Origin: Bacillus sp. MM2020_4
Lineage (GTDB): Bacteria; Bacillota; Bacilli; Bacillales; Cytobacillaceae
Reading direction: 5' to 3'
DNA: 53,727 nt
Assembly: GCF_011250555.1 (NCBI RefSeq)
Contig: NZ_JAANMZ010000031.1
Span: forward strand, 1-53,727
The position numbers and the translations under genes were made by a program. Within the stretch, counting starts at the first letter, position 1. Every line of letters starts with the position of its first letter. The notes under the pieces were generated by a model. The model was not told where the DNA came from. It searched no databases and worked only from the letters and a program-made list of their open reading frames with translations. Of this stretch, positions 36,078 through 45,270 are shown piece by piece.

Positions 36078-38195
36078 GTGGAATCTAACCATAAACAACC
36101 GAAGTTAGAAGTAAGAGTTAAAAACATCATTGAAGTGGATGGATTGAAATTTAAAGATTTGAATAATAGTGGGAAATTAGAACCTTATAAGGACTGGCGT
36201 TTGAGCCCAGCGGAACGTGCAGAGAATCTTGTCTCATTGATGAATATCGAAGAAAAAGTTGGCATGATGCTGATTAATTCCCGTGGAATGGGGCTTTCCC
36301 AAAAAGATAAGAGCAAGACAAGCCATGGTGGTGTGATAGATGAAGCGGTTGTTGAAAAGGGCGAAACTATTTTCGCGTTGGCAAAAGTATATGGCACAAC
36401 ACATACCATCGAACGTATGAATTTACGTCACTACATTCTACGAGACAACTGGAGCCCAGCTGAAATGGCAGAGTGGGTTAACACGATGAATGAAATATGT
36501 GAAGGCACACGTCTTGGTATTCCTTGTCTAATCGCATCCAATTCAAGAAATGAAAATACAGAATTCATCTTTGGTATGAATGATGCAGCCGGTATTTTTT
36601 CTACTTGGCCAGGAACATTAGGGCTTGCTGCAGCAGCTAGAGGAGATATCAAAAATGGCGGGGATGCCTCACTTATTAGCCGATTTGCTGAGATAGCGCG
36701 TGCAGAGTGGGATGCTGTTGGAATCAGAAAGGGTTATATGTATATGGCTGATACCGTCACAGATCCCAGGTGGCAGCGGATTTACGGAACGTTTGGTGAA
36801 GACCCGGAATTTATTTCGGATGTGATCGGCCGCCTCATTGATGGATTTCAAGGTGCGAATCTAGGTAAAAATAGTATTGCGATGACAACGAAGCATTTCC
36901 CCGGCGGTGGTGCAAGGGAAAATGGCTTTGACCCACATTATGAAGAGGGTAAGTGGAATCTATACCCAACACCGGGCAGCTTAGAGAAGTATCATTTACC
37001 GCCATTTCAAGCTGCGGTGGAACATGGATCTTCATCCTTTATGCCTTATTATTCAATCCCTAGTAGTAAAAAAAGCACGGTTCAAGAATTCGAAGGAGAA
37101 GATATACCATTCGAAGAGGTGGGCTTTACCTTTAATCATTACTTTTTACAGCATATCCTTAGAGAAAAACTAGGGTTTAAGGGTTATATAAATAGCGACA
37201 GCGGTGTCACAAGTAAAATGAGCTGGGGCGTTGAAACGTTGAGCGAGGCTGAACGCTTTGCAAAGGCGGTCAATGCGGGGACAGATCTTGTTTCTGATAC
37301 AAATGATATTGAAAACCTGAAAAAAGCCGTTGAAAATGGCTGGATTAGTGAAAAGCGTATAAATGAAGCAAATGTACGCCTTCTTACAGAAATGTTTGCC
37401 TTAGGATTATTTGATGATCGTACCTATGTTTCAACAGAAAATGCTCTTTCAGTGGTAAGTAATCCAACAAACTGGGAAGCTGCTTATGAAGCCCACAAAA
37501 AGTCGGTCACAGTGCTTAAAAATAGTAAGCAAACATTACCTTTAACAGCCGAAAAGCTTAAGAAGGTTTATGTGGAGGTTTTCCACAAGGAACCGGAAAG
37601 AGCAGCTTCCTACACGGAAAAGGCTAGGAAGGAATGCCAGGAATTTGGCCAATTTACCTTGACCGATAATTATGAAGAAGCCGACACAGCTATTTTGTTT
37701 TTAAGTCCCAAATCCGGTGCTTATTTCAATGCGACACCAGGCCTTCTAGAACTTGAAATATGCGAGAATAAAACAGTGGCTGCTTTGGATGGTTCTCGGT
37801 ATCAAGAAACGACCTTGACCGGTATGGATCATCTTAAAGAGGTTGCCGACAGTATCCATGTTCGTGGAGGAAAAGTGATGATAAGTGTGAATGTCATCCT
37901 GCCATGGATCCTTGGAAATGTTGAACCATTGGCCGATGTTTTAATCGCTGGATACGACACATACTATAAGGCGCAGTTTGAAGTGATGGCGGGCAACTTC
38001 CGCCCGGTAGGTGTCTTACCGTTGACATTGCCTGCAAGTGATGCGGTTATTGCAGTGGATGAAAAGGGCGATTGTGTATCAAGAAATGACGTACCGGGTT
38101 ACGACAAGGACAAGTATATGCCTGAAGGACTCGCATATGCCTATAAAGATTGTGATGGCAATATCTATAAACTTGGTCATGGACTAACCTATTAA
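36078..38195 (+). CDS. Glycoside hydrolase family 3 protein
   Basis: 705 residues; GTG start 8 bp after GGGGAGG. The GH3 N-terminal barrel has DPRWQRIYGTFGEDP (about 230), TTKHFPGGGARENG (about 275) and the nucleophile Asp in YINSDSGV (about 373). The C-terminal domain follows from about 470. No signal peptide, so intracellular. Acts on beta-glycosides (beta-glucosidase, or related xylosidase); exact specificity is open. Divergent AraC regulator upstream, terminator downstream. Confidence 0.9.
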   Translation: MESNHKQPKLEVRVKNIIEVDGLKFKDLNNSGKLEPYKDWRLSPAERAENLVSLMNIEEKVGMMLINSRGMGLSQKDKSKTSHGGVIDEAVVEKGETIFALAKVYGTTHTIERMNLRHYILRDNWSPAEMAEWVNTMNEICEGTRLGIPCLIASNSRNENTEFIFGMNDAAGIFSTWPGTLGLAAAARGDIKNGGDASLISRFAEIARAEWDAVGIRKGYMYMADTVTDPRWQRIYGTFGEDPEFISDVIGRLIDGFQGANLGKNSIAMTTKHFPGGGARENGFDPHYEEGKWNLYPTPGSLEKYHLPPFQAAVEHGSSSFMPYYSIPSSKKSTVQEFEGEDIPFEEVGFTFNHYFLQHILREKLGFKGYINSDSGVTSKMSWGVETLSEAERFAKAVNAGTDLVSDTNDIENLKKAVENGWISEKRINEANVRLLTEMFALGLFDDRTYVSTENALSVVSNPTNWEAAYEAHKKSVTVLKNSKQTLPLTAEKLKKVYVEVFHKEPERAASYTEKARKECQEFGQFTLTDNYEEADTAILFLSPKSGAYFNATPGLLELEICENKTVAALDGSRYQETTLTGMDHLKEVADSIHVRGGKVMISVNVILPWILGNVEPLADVLIAGYDTYYKAQFEVMAGNFRPVGVLPLTLPASDAVIAVDEKGDCVSRNDVPGYDKDKYMPEGLAYAYKDCDGNIYKLGHGLTY

Positions 38196-38237
38196 CCCAC
38201 TTTCAAGACGTATTGGATTATAATAAAACAACAATAG

Positions 38238-38274
38238 GGAAACTCGCCAACTAGATTTGGTGAGTTTCTTTTAT
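38238..38274 (+). terminator. Terminator after GH3 gene
   Basis: GAAACTCGCCAA...TTGGTGAGTTTC followed by TTTT. Confidence 0.8.
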
Positions 38275-38303
38275 TCCGGGCCTTACCATTGAAGAGGGTA
38301 TAT

Positions 38304-38475
38304 CCCGAATCCCGATGGAAAAGTCCTATAGAAGAGCTCTATTGGACAAAACATCCCGAATCCCGATGGAAAAGTCCTATAGAAGAGCTCTATTGGACAA
38401 AACATCCCGAATCCCGATGGAAAAGTCCTATAGAAGAGCTCTATTGGACAAAATATCCCGAATCCCAATAAAAAA
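38304..38475. repeat. 51-bp tandem repeat, about 3.3 copies
   Basis: Units start at 38304, 38355, 38406 and 38457 (last one partial), almost identical. Each contains CCCGAATCCCGATGG and the imperfect palindrome CCTATAGAAGAGCTCTATTGG. It lies between the GH3 terminator and the MoxR operon. No stop occurs through the array in one frame on each strand, but no start or ribosome binding site supports coding. Confidence 0.9.
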
Positions 38476-38650
38476 CGTCCAATAGAAGCCTGCATCCTAC
38501 ACGAGCATACCTATTAATTCCCGTTCAAAGATGTAAATTCCACTGAATTTGAATATTGTGTGCCTTTTTAACAGGACTTTTCCAAAAAAAAGTAGAATTA
38601 GTAGATAGCATGCCATAAAAAGGTATAGAACAGCTTGAGGAGGAAGCCCC
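38476..38650. other. Promoter region of MoxR operon
   Basis: No gene. A 'tccaatagaagcc' fragment (38479) is another degenerate piece of the repeat palindrome. GAGGAGGAAG at 38637 is the ribosome binding site of the next gene. Confidence 0.5.
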
Positions 38651-39607
38651 TTGTCATATGAACAAATGAATCCCACGATAGAAAAAATAATTGCCAATAT
38701 TGAAAAGGTTATGATAGGAAAAAGAAACGTTGCCGAGCTAAGTCTTGTTGCCCTGCTAGCGGGAGGTCACGTGCTACTAGAAGACGTACCTGGTGTCGGG
38801 AAGACGATGATGGTTCGCGCCCTTGCAAAATCAGTTAATGCCAACTTTCGAAGAATTCAATTCACCCCAGACCTGTTACCTTCCGATGTTACCGGTGTTT
38901 CCATATATAATCCGAAAGAGATGGAATTTCAATTTCGCCCGGGCCCGCTGATGGGGAATATCATCCTCGCTGATGAAATTAACCGAACATCGCCGAAAAC
39001 GCAATCGGCGCTTCTGGAGGGGATGGAAGAGGCCAGTGTTACCATCGACGGAGTGACACATCAATTGAATAAGCCGTTTTTCGTAATGGCGACACAAAAC
39101 CCGATTGAATACGAGGGGACCTATCCGCTTCCGGAGGCCCAGCTTGACCGCTTTTTATTAAAAATGAAGATGGGTTATCCAGATTTACAAGAAGAAATGG
39201 AAGTGCTGAATCGAGCCCAGAAAGTTCCGCCAATTGAGGATTTGTACCCTGTTATCGATCTTGGAGGGCTGCTCACCCTGCAGAAGAATATTAAAGAAGT
39301 GTTCGTTGATGATACGATTAAGCGCTATATTGTTGATATCGTAAATCGCACAAGAGGACATGGAAGTGTCTATTTGGGTGCAAGCCCAAGGGGTTCCATC
39401 GCCCTGATGAAAGCAGCTCAGGCCTATGCTTATATGTATGGTCGTGAATACATTCTGCCGGATGATATTCAATATTTGGCCCCGTTTGTCTTGTCCCATC
39501 GGATTATCTTAAAATCAGAGGCAAAATTCGAAGGGATTTCTGCGGAAGATGTGGTTAACCGAGTCATCGCCAGGGTTCCCGTACCCGTCAGAAGGTTCGT
39601 GAAATAA
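38651..39607 (+). CDS. MoxR-family AAA+ ATPase
   Basis: 318 residues; TTG start after GAGGAGG (an ATG five codons in is also possible). Walker A EDVPGVGKTMM (about 46), Walker B IILADEINR (about 109), sensor ATQNPIEYEGTYPLPEAQLDRF (about 142). Typical MoxR chaperone-like ATPase. With the DUF58 and transglutaminase genes it forms the common three-gene MoxR unit whose substrates are thought to be envelope proteins. Ends 1 bp before the DUF58 start. Confidence 0.93.
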   Translation: MSYEQMNPTIEKIIANIEKVMIGKRNVAELSLVALLAGGHVLLEDVPGVGKTMMVRALAKSVNANFRRIQFTPDLLPSDVTGVSIYNPKEMEFQFRPGPLMGNIILADEINRTSPKTQSALLEGMEEASVTIDGVTHQLNKPFFVMATQNPIEYEGTYPLPEAQLDRFLLKMKMGYPDLQEEMEVLNRAQKVPPIEDLYPVIDLGGLLTLQKNIKEVFVDDTIKRYIVDIVNRTRGHGSVYLGASPRGSIALMKAAQAYAYMYGREYILPDDIQYLAPFVLSHRIILKSEAKFEGISAEDVVNRVIARVPVPVRRFVK

Positions 39608-39608
39608 A

Positions 39609-40826
39609 ATGAAAAAACGATGGATTCCATTCAAAAAGGCATGGAGGTTTATCCTATTACTCTTTTTAATTCTCCTAACCTTCTCGTATGCTATGTTCCA
39701 AGGGGGATTTGTCAGCTGGTTTTTATTTTATAGCTTTTTGCCGTTTGCCATTTATTGTGTGGCCCTATCCTTCTATTCCTTAAATGAGCTTGAAGTCACA
39801 AGGGAATTGCCGAAATCAGATTACAATGCCGGTGAAGCGTTGAAGGTGACTGTAACCATAAAGCGCTCTAAGGGATTTCCATTATTTTATTTGCTCATCG
39901 AAGATCAATTGGCTGATGTGTTGAGATATGCCCCTCAGCAAAAGAAAGTAAAGGCCCTTATCCTTCCTGGCCTGAAAAAGGAATTTTCCTATGAATATAT
40001 CATTGATGAGCTGCCGCGCGGAGAACACCTTTTTACCTCCTTTACTTTAAAAACGGGTGATCCGCTTGGATTATTTGAAAAGGAGAAGTGCGTTGAGACT
40101 TCCGGGAAAGTGATTGTCTATCCCGCTTATTCGGAGCTTTTATACCGGCCGTTTGAAAATCAATTTGATCATGGGCTAACCGCTTCAAGGGAACGTGTGC
40201 AGCGCGATACCACCATGGTAATTGGCGTCAGGGATTATCAGCCGGGGGATCGTTTTTCCTGGATAAACTGGAAAGCGTCTGCGAAACGGAATGAAATTAT
40301 GACGAAGGAATTTGAACAGCGGCAATCCCATGATGTATTGGTTGTCATGGACTGTGTACCGGATAAACGTTTTGAACCGGTCGTTTCCTTTACTGCATCG
40401 CTAGTAAGAGCCATCCTGAAAAAGGGAGCGCAAACAGGACTGTTAACCATTAGTAATGAACGTACCTCCTTTCCTATTCGTGGCGGAGAACAGCAATTAA
40501 GGCAGCTTTTTTACCATCTTGCCAAAATCGAAGCAAAAAGCCTGCGACCCTTTGAAAAGGTATTAGAGGCAGAGGGGCAATTCATGCTGCAGACAGTCTC
40601 ATTTATGCTCGTAACTGCGCAAGTAACGAAGCCGTTAATTGAAAAAGCAAGCTTTCTTGGAAAAAGAAAAGGGGGCATTACCCTTTTTCTCCTAAAAGGT
40701 CATAAGGAATCGCCATCAGAAAATGAACGTTCCCTGATTTCAATCGCAAATGCACGTGGGGTGCGCGTTGTCATGGTTCATGAGGGTGAATATCAGACAG
40801 CCTTCTCGGAGGTGTTTCGATCATGA
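39609..40826 (+). CDS. DUF58 domain protein
   Basis: 405 residues. Two N-terminal membrane helices (about 14-55), then the DUF58 core with VGVRDYQPGDRFSWINWKASAKR (about 203), a von Willebrand A-like domain likely served by the MoxR ATPase. Overlaps the transglutaminase gene by 4 bp (ATGA), indicating coupled translation. Confidence 0.92.
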   Translation: MKKRWIPFKKAWRFILLLFLILLTFSYAMFQGGFVSWFLFYSFLPFAIYCVALSFYSLNELEVTRELPKSDYNAGEALKVTVTIKRSKGFPLFYLLIEDQLADVLRYAPQQKKVKALILPGLKKEFSYEYIIDELPRGEHLFTSFTLKTGDPLGLFEKEKCVETSGKVIVYPAYSELLYRPFENQFDHGLTASRERVQRDTTMVIGVRDYQPGDRFSWINWKASAKRNEIMTKEFEQRQSHDVLVVMDCVPDKRFEPVVSFTASLVRAILKKGAQTGLLTISNERTSFPIRGGEQQLRQLFYHLAKIEAKSLRPFEKVLEAEGQFMLQTVSFMLVTAQVTKPLIEKASFLGKRKGGITLFLLKGHKESPSENERSLISIANARGVRVVMVHEGEYQTAFSEVFRS

Positions 40827-43036
40827 AAAGGAATTTTCCCTCGTTTCTGTTATACACCCTTAGCTTTTTCCTTATGTGGGAATGGCTGAGGCCGGTTGAA
40901 CAATTAACAAAAACGGATAATATGGAGACGTTTATCTTCTTCCTGCTGATTGCTTTTGCATTATCTTTTTTTGGCCTAAAAAAAATTTGGCAGGCACTGA
41001 TCAAGCTTTTATTTATTTTATTTTCCATTCATCATTTCTATTTTGTTGAAAGTTTCTTTCATTTGAGTTGGTTGAAATCGTTTATCGCAGATATGGCAAA
41101 CAACTTGGGGTTATTATCGGGCAGACAGTGGAACGACTTATCCGATGAATTTCGGACGCTGTTGCTTTTTATCCTGTTATGGTTAATGGTGTACCTAATC
41201 GATTATTGGCTCTTAAATCGCCAGCGGATTTTTCTCTTCCTTTTTATGACTTTAGTTTATATCACTGTATTGGACACGTTTACGCCCTATAATGCAAAAG
41301 CGGCAATTGTTCGAACAGTAGTAGCGGGATTTGCAGTGATGGGGATGTTGACCTTTTACCGGTTTATCCAAAAGGAAAAGGTAACTGTTGAACCCCAGTT
41401 TATTCGAAAATGGGTGGCGCCGCTTATGGTGATGATTGCCGTTAGTGTGGTAGTGGGAATGACAGCACCGAAAGCTGCACCGATATGGCCGGATCCAGTT
41501 CCTTATTTTTCCGCCAATAACCCTAAAGTTGAGCAGGAGGGCAATGGTGTCGGTCCGCAGCGAATCGGCTACGGGACGAATGATGGCGCACTGGGTGGCC
41601 CGTTTATTGCCGATGGCAATCCGGTTTTTAAGTATGAGGCGGATGGAAAAAACTATTGGAAAATGGAAACAAAGGATGCGTATACGGGAAAGGGCTGGAA
41701 TGCGTCTGGTTCAACCTCTAACTTCTTTGGGCAGGAGGATCTGGTGCCTGTTTATTCTATTCCTGATACAGTGGAAACCATAAAAGAAACCGCGCTTGTT
41801 TCGATTAATCAAAAGTATCGCTACCACTTCATCATGTACCCTGCGGGCATACAGAAAATCTTATCGATAGAGCCTTCTGACTCTAACAGGACTCCATTTG
41901 TCATTGATACGTTCAATGAGAGGATTGGCTTTTACAATAAAAATCACGAGACTGTCGTGCCCCAGGGATTTTCTGTGGACTTTAAGATACCGAAATATAA
42001 GGCAAATGATTTAAAACAAACAACGAGCATGGATCCATCAAACACTTTTTATCAGAGGTATACGCTTTTGCCCGAAGGATTACCGCCAAGAATTAAAGAT
42101 TTAGCAGTAGAAATTACTGCAGGAAAATTGAACTGGTTTGACAAGGCGAAAGCGGTTGAAAGCTATTTTAGCAATGCGGGATTCACCTATGACCAAAAAA
42201 ATGTTGCGGTGCCTGGCACGAATGATGATTATGTGGATCAATTTTTGTTCGAGACCAAGCGGGGGTATTGTGATAACTTTTCCACCTCGATGGCGGTTAT
42301 GCTAAGGACACTTGGAATCCCCACTCGCTGGGTAAAAGGGTACACGGGCGGAGATTTTTTAGAGTATAGCGCTGATGACTCGACAAAACAGTATTACGAA
42401 GTGACCAACAATAATGCCCATTCATGGGTGGAGGTTTTTTTCCCAAATCAAGGCTGGGTTCCATTTGAACCAACAAAAGGTTTTTCCAATGGGCTAATCA
42501 TCAATTATGATGCAACAGATGGTCCTTCAACCACGAACCAGCAGACGACACCGCCGATGGTGAAAAAGCCTCAGAAGGAAGAACGAGATGAATCGGAGAA
42601 TGTAAAAAAGGCAGATAAGTCTTTTGATTTGGAAAGTATCTGGTTGAAAGCAACATCACTCATGAAGAAAAATTGGAAAAGTGTCACCCTTATTTTTGTT
42701 TTTCTCACTGTGATGGCGGCAATTCTATATCGCATCCGCGGCAAGTGGATTCCATATGGGATAGTCCTGCTCTACAAATTCAAGAAAAAAGACGAAAGTA
42801 TGGGTGCAGCGTATTTGGTTTTACTAAATCAGCTTGACCGCTATGGAATAAAGCGAAAGGAAAACCAAACACTCAGGAACTATGCCCGGTATATCGATAC
42901 GTTCTTTTCAACGCGGGAGATGTCCCGGCTCACAGCCCTTTATGAGCAATATATGTATCAGCAGAATCTTCCAAAGGGCACATGGAAAGGATCACGAAAA
43001 TTGTGGGAAAATTTAATTAAAAAGACAATCACTTGA
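40823..43036 (+). CDS. TgpA-type transmembrane transglutaminase
   Basis: 737 residues. Five to six N-terminal membrane helices (about 1-210), then an extracellular transglutaminase core. It has the catalytic Cys in RGYCDNFSTSMA (about 483), His in NNNAHSWVEVFF (about 533) and a Pro-Phe-Glu-Pro-Thr end (about 548). One more helix follows (about 615-635) with a cytoplasmic DUF4129-like tail. Probably acts on envelope proteins; exact reaction unknown. Last gene of the operon. Confidence 0.92.
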   Translation: MKRNFPSFLLYTLSFFLMWEWLRPVEQLTKTDNMETFIFFLLIAFALSFFGLKKIWQALIKLLFILFSIHHFYFVESFFHLSWLKSFIADMANNLGLLSGRQWNDLSDEFRTLLLFILLWLMVYLIDYWLLNRQRIFLFLFMTLVYITVLDTFTPYNAKAAIVRTVVAGFAVMGMLTFYRFIQKEKVTVEPQFIRKWVAPLMVMIAVSVVVGMTAPKAAPIWPDPVPYFSANNPKVEQEGNGVGPQRIGYGTNDGALGGPFIADGNPVFKYEADGKNYWKMETKDAYTGKGWNASGSTSNFFGQEDLVPVYSIPDTVETIKETALVSINQKYRYHFIMYPAGIQKILSIEPSDSNRTPFVIDTFNERIGFYNKNHETVVPQGFSVDFKIPKYKANDLKQTTSMDPSNTFYQRYTLLPEGLPPRIKDLAVEITAGKLNWFDKAKAVESYFSNAGFTYDQKNVAVPGTNDDYVDQFLFETKRGYCDNFSTSMAVMLRTLGIPTRWVKGYTGGDFLEYSADDSTKQYYEVTNNNAHSWVEVFFPNQGWVPFEPTKGFSNGLIINYDATDGPSTTNQQTTPPMVKKPQKEERDESENVKKADKSFDLESIWLKATSLMKKNWKSVTLIFVFLTVMAAILYRIRGKWIPYGIVLLYKFKKKDESMGAAYLVLLNQLDRYGIKRKENQTLRNYARYIDTFFSTREMSRLTALYEQYMYQQNLPKGTWKGSRKLWENLIKKTIT

Positions 43037-43079
43037 CCGAAAAAACAACCTATTGATACAATATGAACAATTCAACGTT

Positions 43080-43116
43080 TAGTTTAAAGCGCCACGGGCG
43101 CTTTATGCTTTTCTAA
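43080..43116 (+). terminator. Terminator of MoxR operon
   Basis: TTTAAAGCGCC-acg-GGCGCTTTA with following T-rich bases. Confidence 0.65.
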
Positions 43117-43127
43117 ATAGTACGTTT

Positions 43128-43287
43128 CCTTCATATATCCTCGAAAATAAGGTTCGAGAGTCTCTACCGGGTCACCAATGTAATGGCCTGACTATGAAGG
43201 CAGAGTTTTTCTGTCGGTGATTTTGCGAGATAACTAGAATTCTGCCTTCCTGATATTTTGTTGGAGGGGAGAATTCTAGTTTTTTTA
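43128..43287 (+). promoter_or_regulatory. Guanine riboswitch with terminator, upstream of guaA
   Basis: Aptamer 43128-43200: P1 CTTCAT...ATGAAG, conserved ATATCCTC / GTCTCTACCGG / CTGACTATG, with C at the ligand-pairing position (specific for guanine, not adenine). The expression platform is the terminator ACTAGAATTCT...AGAATTCTAGT plus seven T (43233-43287). Guanine should shut off guaA. Confidence 0.92.
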
Positions 43288-43340
43288 TGTTCATTTTTGT
43301 AAAAGCTAGGTAATAACTTTAAAAAATTGGGGTGGCAGCT

Positions 43341-44879
43341 TTGACGGAAAAGCAAGATATGATTGTTGTTTTAGATTTTGGAAGTCAATATAATCAGTTG
43401 ATTACACGACGGATTCGTGAATTCGGTGTGTATAGTGAACTTCATCCGCATACGATTACGGCAGAAGAAATTCGCAAAATGAATCCAAAGGGCATTATTT
43501 TTTCTGGCGGCCCTAACAGCGTGTATGATGAAAATTCCTTCCGCTGTGATGAAGCCATTTTTGACATGGGCCTGCCGATTCTTGGGATTTGCTACGGAAT
43601 GCAACTGATGACCGTGCATTTCAATGGAAAGGTTGAAAAAGCGCAGCACCGTGAATATGGCAAAGCGATGATATCAGTTGAGAAGGACTCAGCCCTTTTC
43701 AAAGGGCTGCCTGCGGAACAGACAGTATGGATGAGTCATGGTGACTTGGTTGTCGAGCCACCTGAAGGGTTTTCCGTTGATGGTACAAGCCCGTCCTGTC
43801 CGATTTCATCTATGAGCGATGCGGAACGCAAGCTTTACGCTGTTCAATTTCATCCAGAAGTGCGCCATTCCGTTTATGGCAATGAACTGCTCAAGAATTT
43901 CGTCTTTACTGTCTGCGGTGCTAGCGGCAATTGGTCAATGGAGAATTTCATTGAAATGGAAATGGCGAAGATTCGCGAGACTGTTGGTGACAAAAAAGTT
44001 CTTTGTGCATTAAGCGGCGGAGTTGACTCCTCTGTTGTAGCAGTTCTCATCCATAAAGCAATTGGCGATCAGTTAACTTGTATTTTTGTTGACCACGGCC
44101 TGCTTCGAAAAAATGAAGCGGACAGCGTCATGAAAACTTTCTCTGAAGGTTTCCATATGAACGTGATCAAAGTGGATGCGAAAGATCGGTTCTTATCCAA
44201 GCTTGAGGGTGTATCCGATCCAGAGAAAAAGCGGAAAATCATCGGTAATGAATTTATTTATGTATTCGATGATGAAGCTACAAAGCTTGAAGGGATCGAG
44301 TTTTTGGCCCAGGGAACACTTTACACAGATATTATCGAAAGCGGTACAGCAACAGCACAAACGATTAAATCGCATCACAATGTCGGCGGTCTGCCGGAAG
44401 ATATGCAGTTTACATTAATTGAACCATTGAGCACCTTGTTTAAGGATGAGGTTCGTGCACTTGGAACGGAGCTTGGTATTCCGGATGATATCGTCTGGAG
44501 ACAGCCATTTCCGGGTCCTGGTCTAGGGATTCGTGTACTTGGAGCGATTTCTGATGAAAAACTTGAAATCGTCCGCGATTCGGATTGGATCCTTCGCGAG
44601 GAAATTAAAAAGGCCGGGCTTGACCGTGAAATTTGGCAATATTTCACCGTGCTTCCGGACATTCGTAGTGTCGGCGTTATGGGCGATGCCAGAACGTATG
44701 ATTACACCATTGGTATTCGTGCGGTTACTTCCATCGATGGTATGACCTCCGATTGGGCACGGATTCCGTGGGATGTACTTGAACTTATCTCGACACGGAT
44801 TGTAAACGAAGTAGCACATGTCAATCGAGTGGTGTATGACATTACTTCAAAGCCACCTGCTACGATTGAGTGGGAATAA
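43341..44879 (+). CDS. guaA: GMP synthase (glutamine-hydrolysing)
   Basis: TTG at 43341, 5 bp after GGGGTGG, gives the family start ([20 protein letters not shown]); GTG at 43332 is also in frame. About 512 residues. Glutamine amidotransferase domain with GICYGMQ (Cys, about 84) and QFHPE (about 170); ATP-pyrophosphatase domain with [10 protein letters not shown] (about 225); C-terminal dimerisation domain ending KPPATIEWE. Converts XMP to GMP. Preceded by a guanine riboswitch; pbuG follows with its own riboswitch. Confidence 0.97.
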   Translation: MTEKQDMIVVLDFGSQYNQLITRRIREFGVYSELHPHTITAEEIRKMNPKGIIFSGGPNSVYDENSFRCDEAIFDMGLPILGICYGMQLMTVHFNGKVEKAQHREYGKAMISVEKDSALFKGLPAEQTVWMSHGDLVVEPPEGFSVDGTSPSCPISSMSDAERKLYAVQFHPEVRHSVYGNELLKNFVFTVCGASGNWSMENFIEMEMAKIRETVGDKKVLCALSGGVDSSVVAVLIHKAIGDQLTCIFVDHGLLRKNEADSVMKTFSEGFHMNVIKVDAKDRFLSKLEGVSDPEKKRKIIGNEFIYVFDDEATKLEGIEFLAQGTLYTDIIESGTATAQTIKSHHNVGGLPEDMQFTLIEPLSTLFKDEVRALGTELGIPDDIVWRQPFPGPGLGIRVLGAISDEKLEIVRDSDWILREEIKKAGLDREIWQYFTVLPDIRSVGVMGDARTYDYTIGIRAVTSIDGMTSDWARIPWDVLELISTRIVNEVAHVNRVVYDITSKPPATIEWE

Positions 44880-44880
44880 C

Positions 44881-44932
44881 AAAAGCGGAAGCCCTGGCCA
44901 GCGGCGTATGGCTGAGCTGGATGATTCACGAA
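44881..44932. repeat. GC-rich intergenic repeat-like sequence
   Basis: AAAAGCGGAAGCCCTGGCCAGCGG... is unlike its AT-rich surroundings and resembles a dispersed intergenic 'GCGGAAGC...' repeat that I recall from Bacillaceae genomes. No second copy in the window. Confidence 0.3.
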
Positions 44933-44967
44933 GTTTATAGAAGGAATTAACTAGAATGACAACCCTA

Positions 44968-45017
44968 AAATACGAACAATGTTAATTTTTCCAATAACAT
45001 TGTTCGTATTTTTTGTT
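44968..45017 (+). terminator. Terminator after guaA
   Basis: AATACGAACAATGTTA...TAACATTGTTCGTATT followed by TTTT; long perfect stem. Confidence 0.85.
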
Positions 45018-45078
45018 TACAAGTTCTAATTGCTCTGTTAAAATAAAAAACGTATTAAAGAACTTATATATTTGCATC

Positions 45079-45238
45079 GTATAATGTTGGGGATATGGCC
45101 CAAAAGTTTCTACCGAGCTACCGTAAATAGCTTGACTACGAGGCAGTGTTTTGAATAAAGAGGCATTTTTCCCTCTATTTATTGCACATGCCCAAAGTCA
45201 GACGCTCCGGTAGAAATATCGTGAGCGTCTTTTTTGCA
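45079..45238 (+). promoter_or_regulatory. Guanine riboswitch with terminator, upstream of pbuG
   Basis: Aptamer 45079-45142: P1 TCGTA...TACGA, core ATAATGTTGGGGATATGGCCC / GTTTCTACCGAGCTACC / CTTGACTACG, with C at the specificity position. Terminator AGACGCTC...GAGCGTCT plus T-run at 45203-45236. Guanine should reduce purine-base uptake. Confidence 0.92.
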
Positions 45239-45270
45239 TACTAAAGAAAAGATTTATAGGGGGAAGAAGA

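Noticed and set aside
38289..38495. Open frames on both strands through the 51-bp repeat that would encode a 17-residue repeat protein
   Set aside because: The unit length is a multiple of three, so any frame without a stop stays open; there is no ribosome binding site and both strands behave alike.
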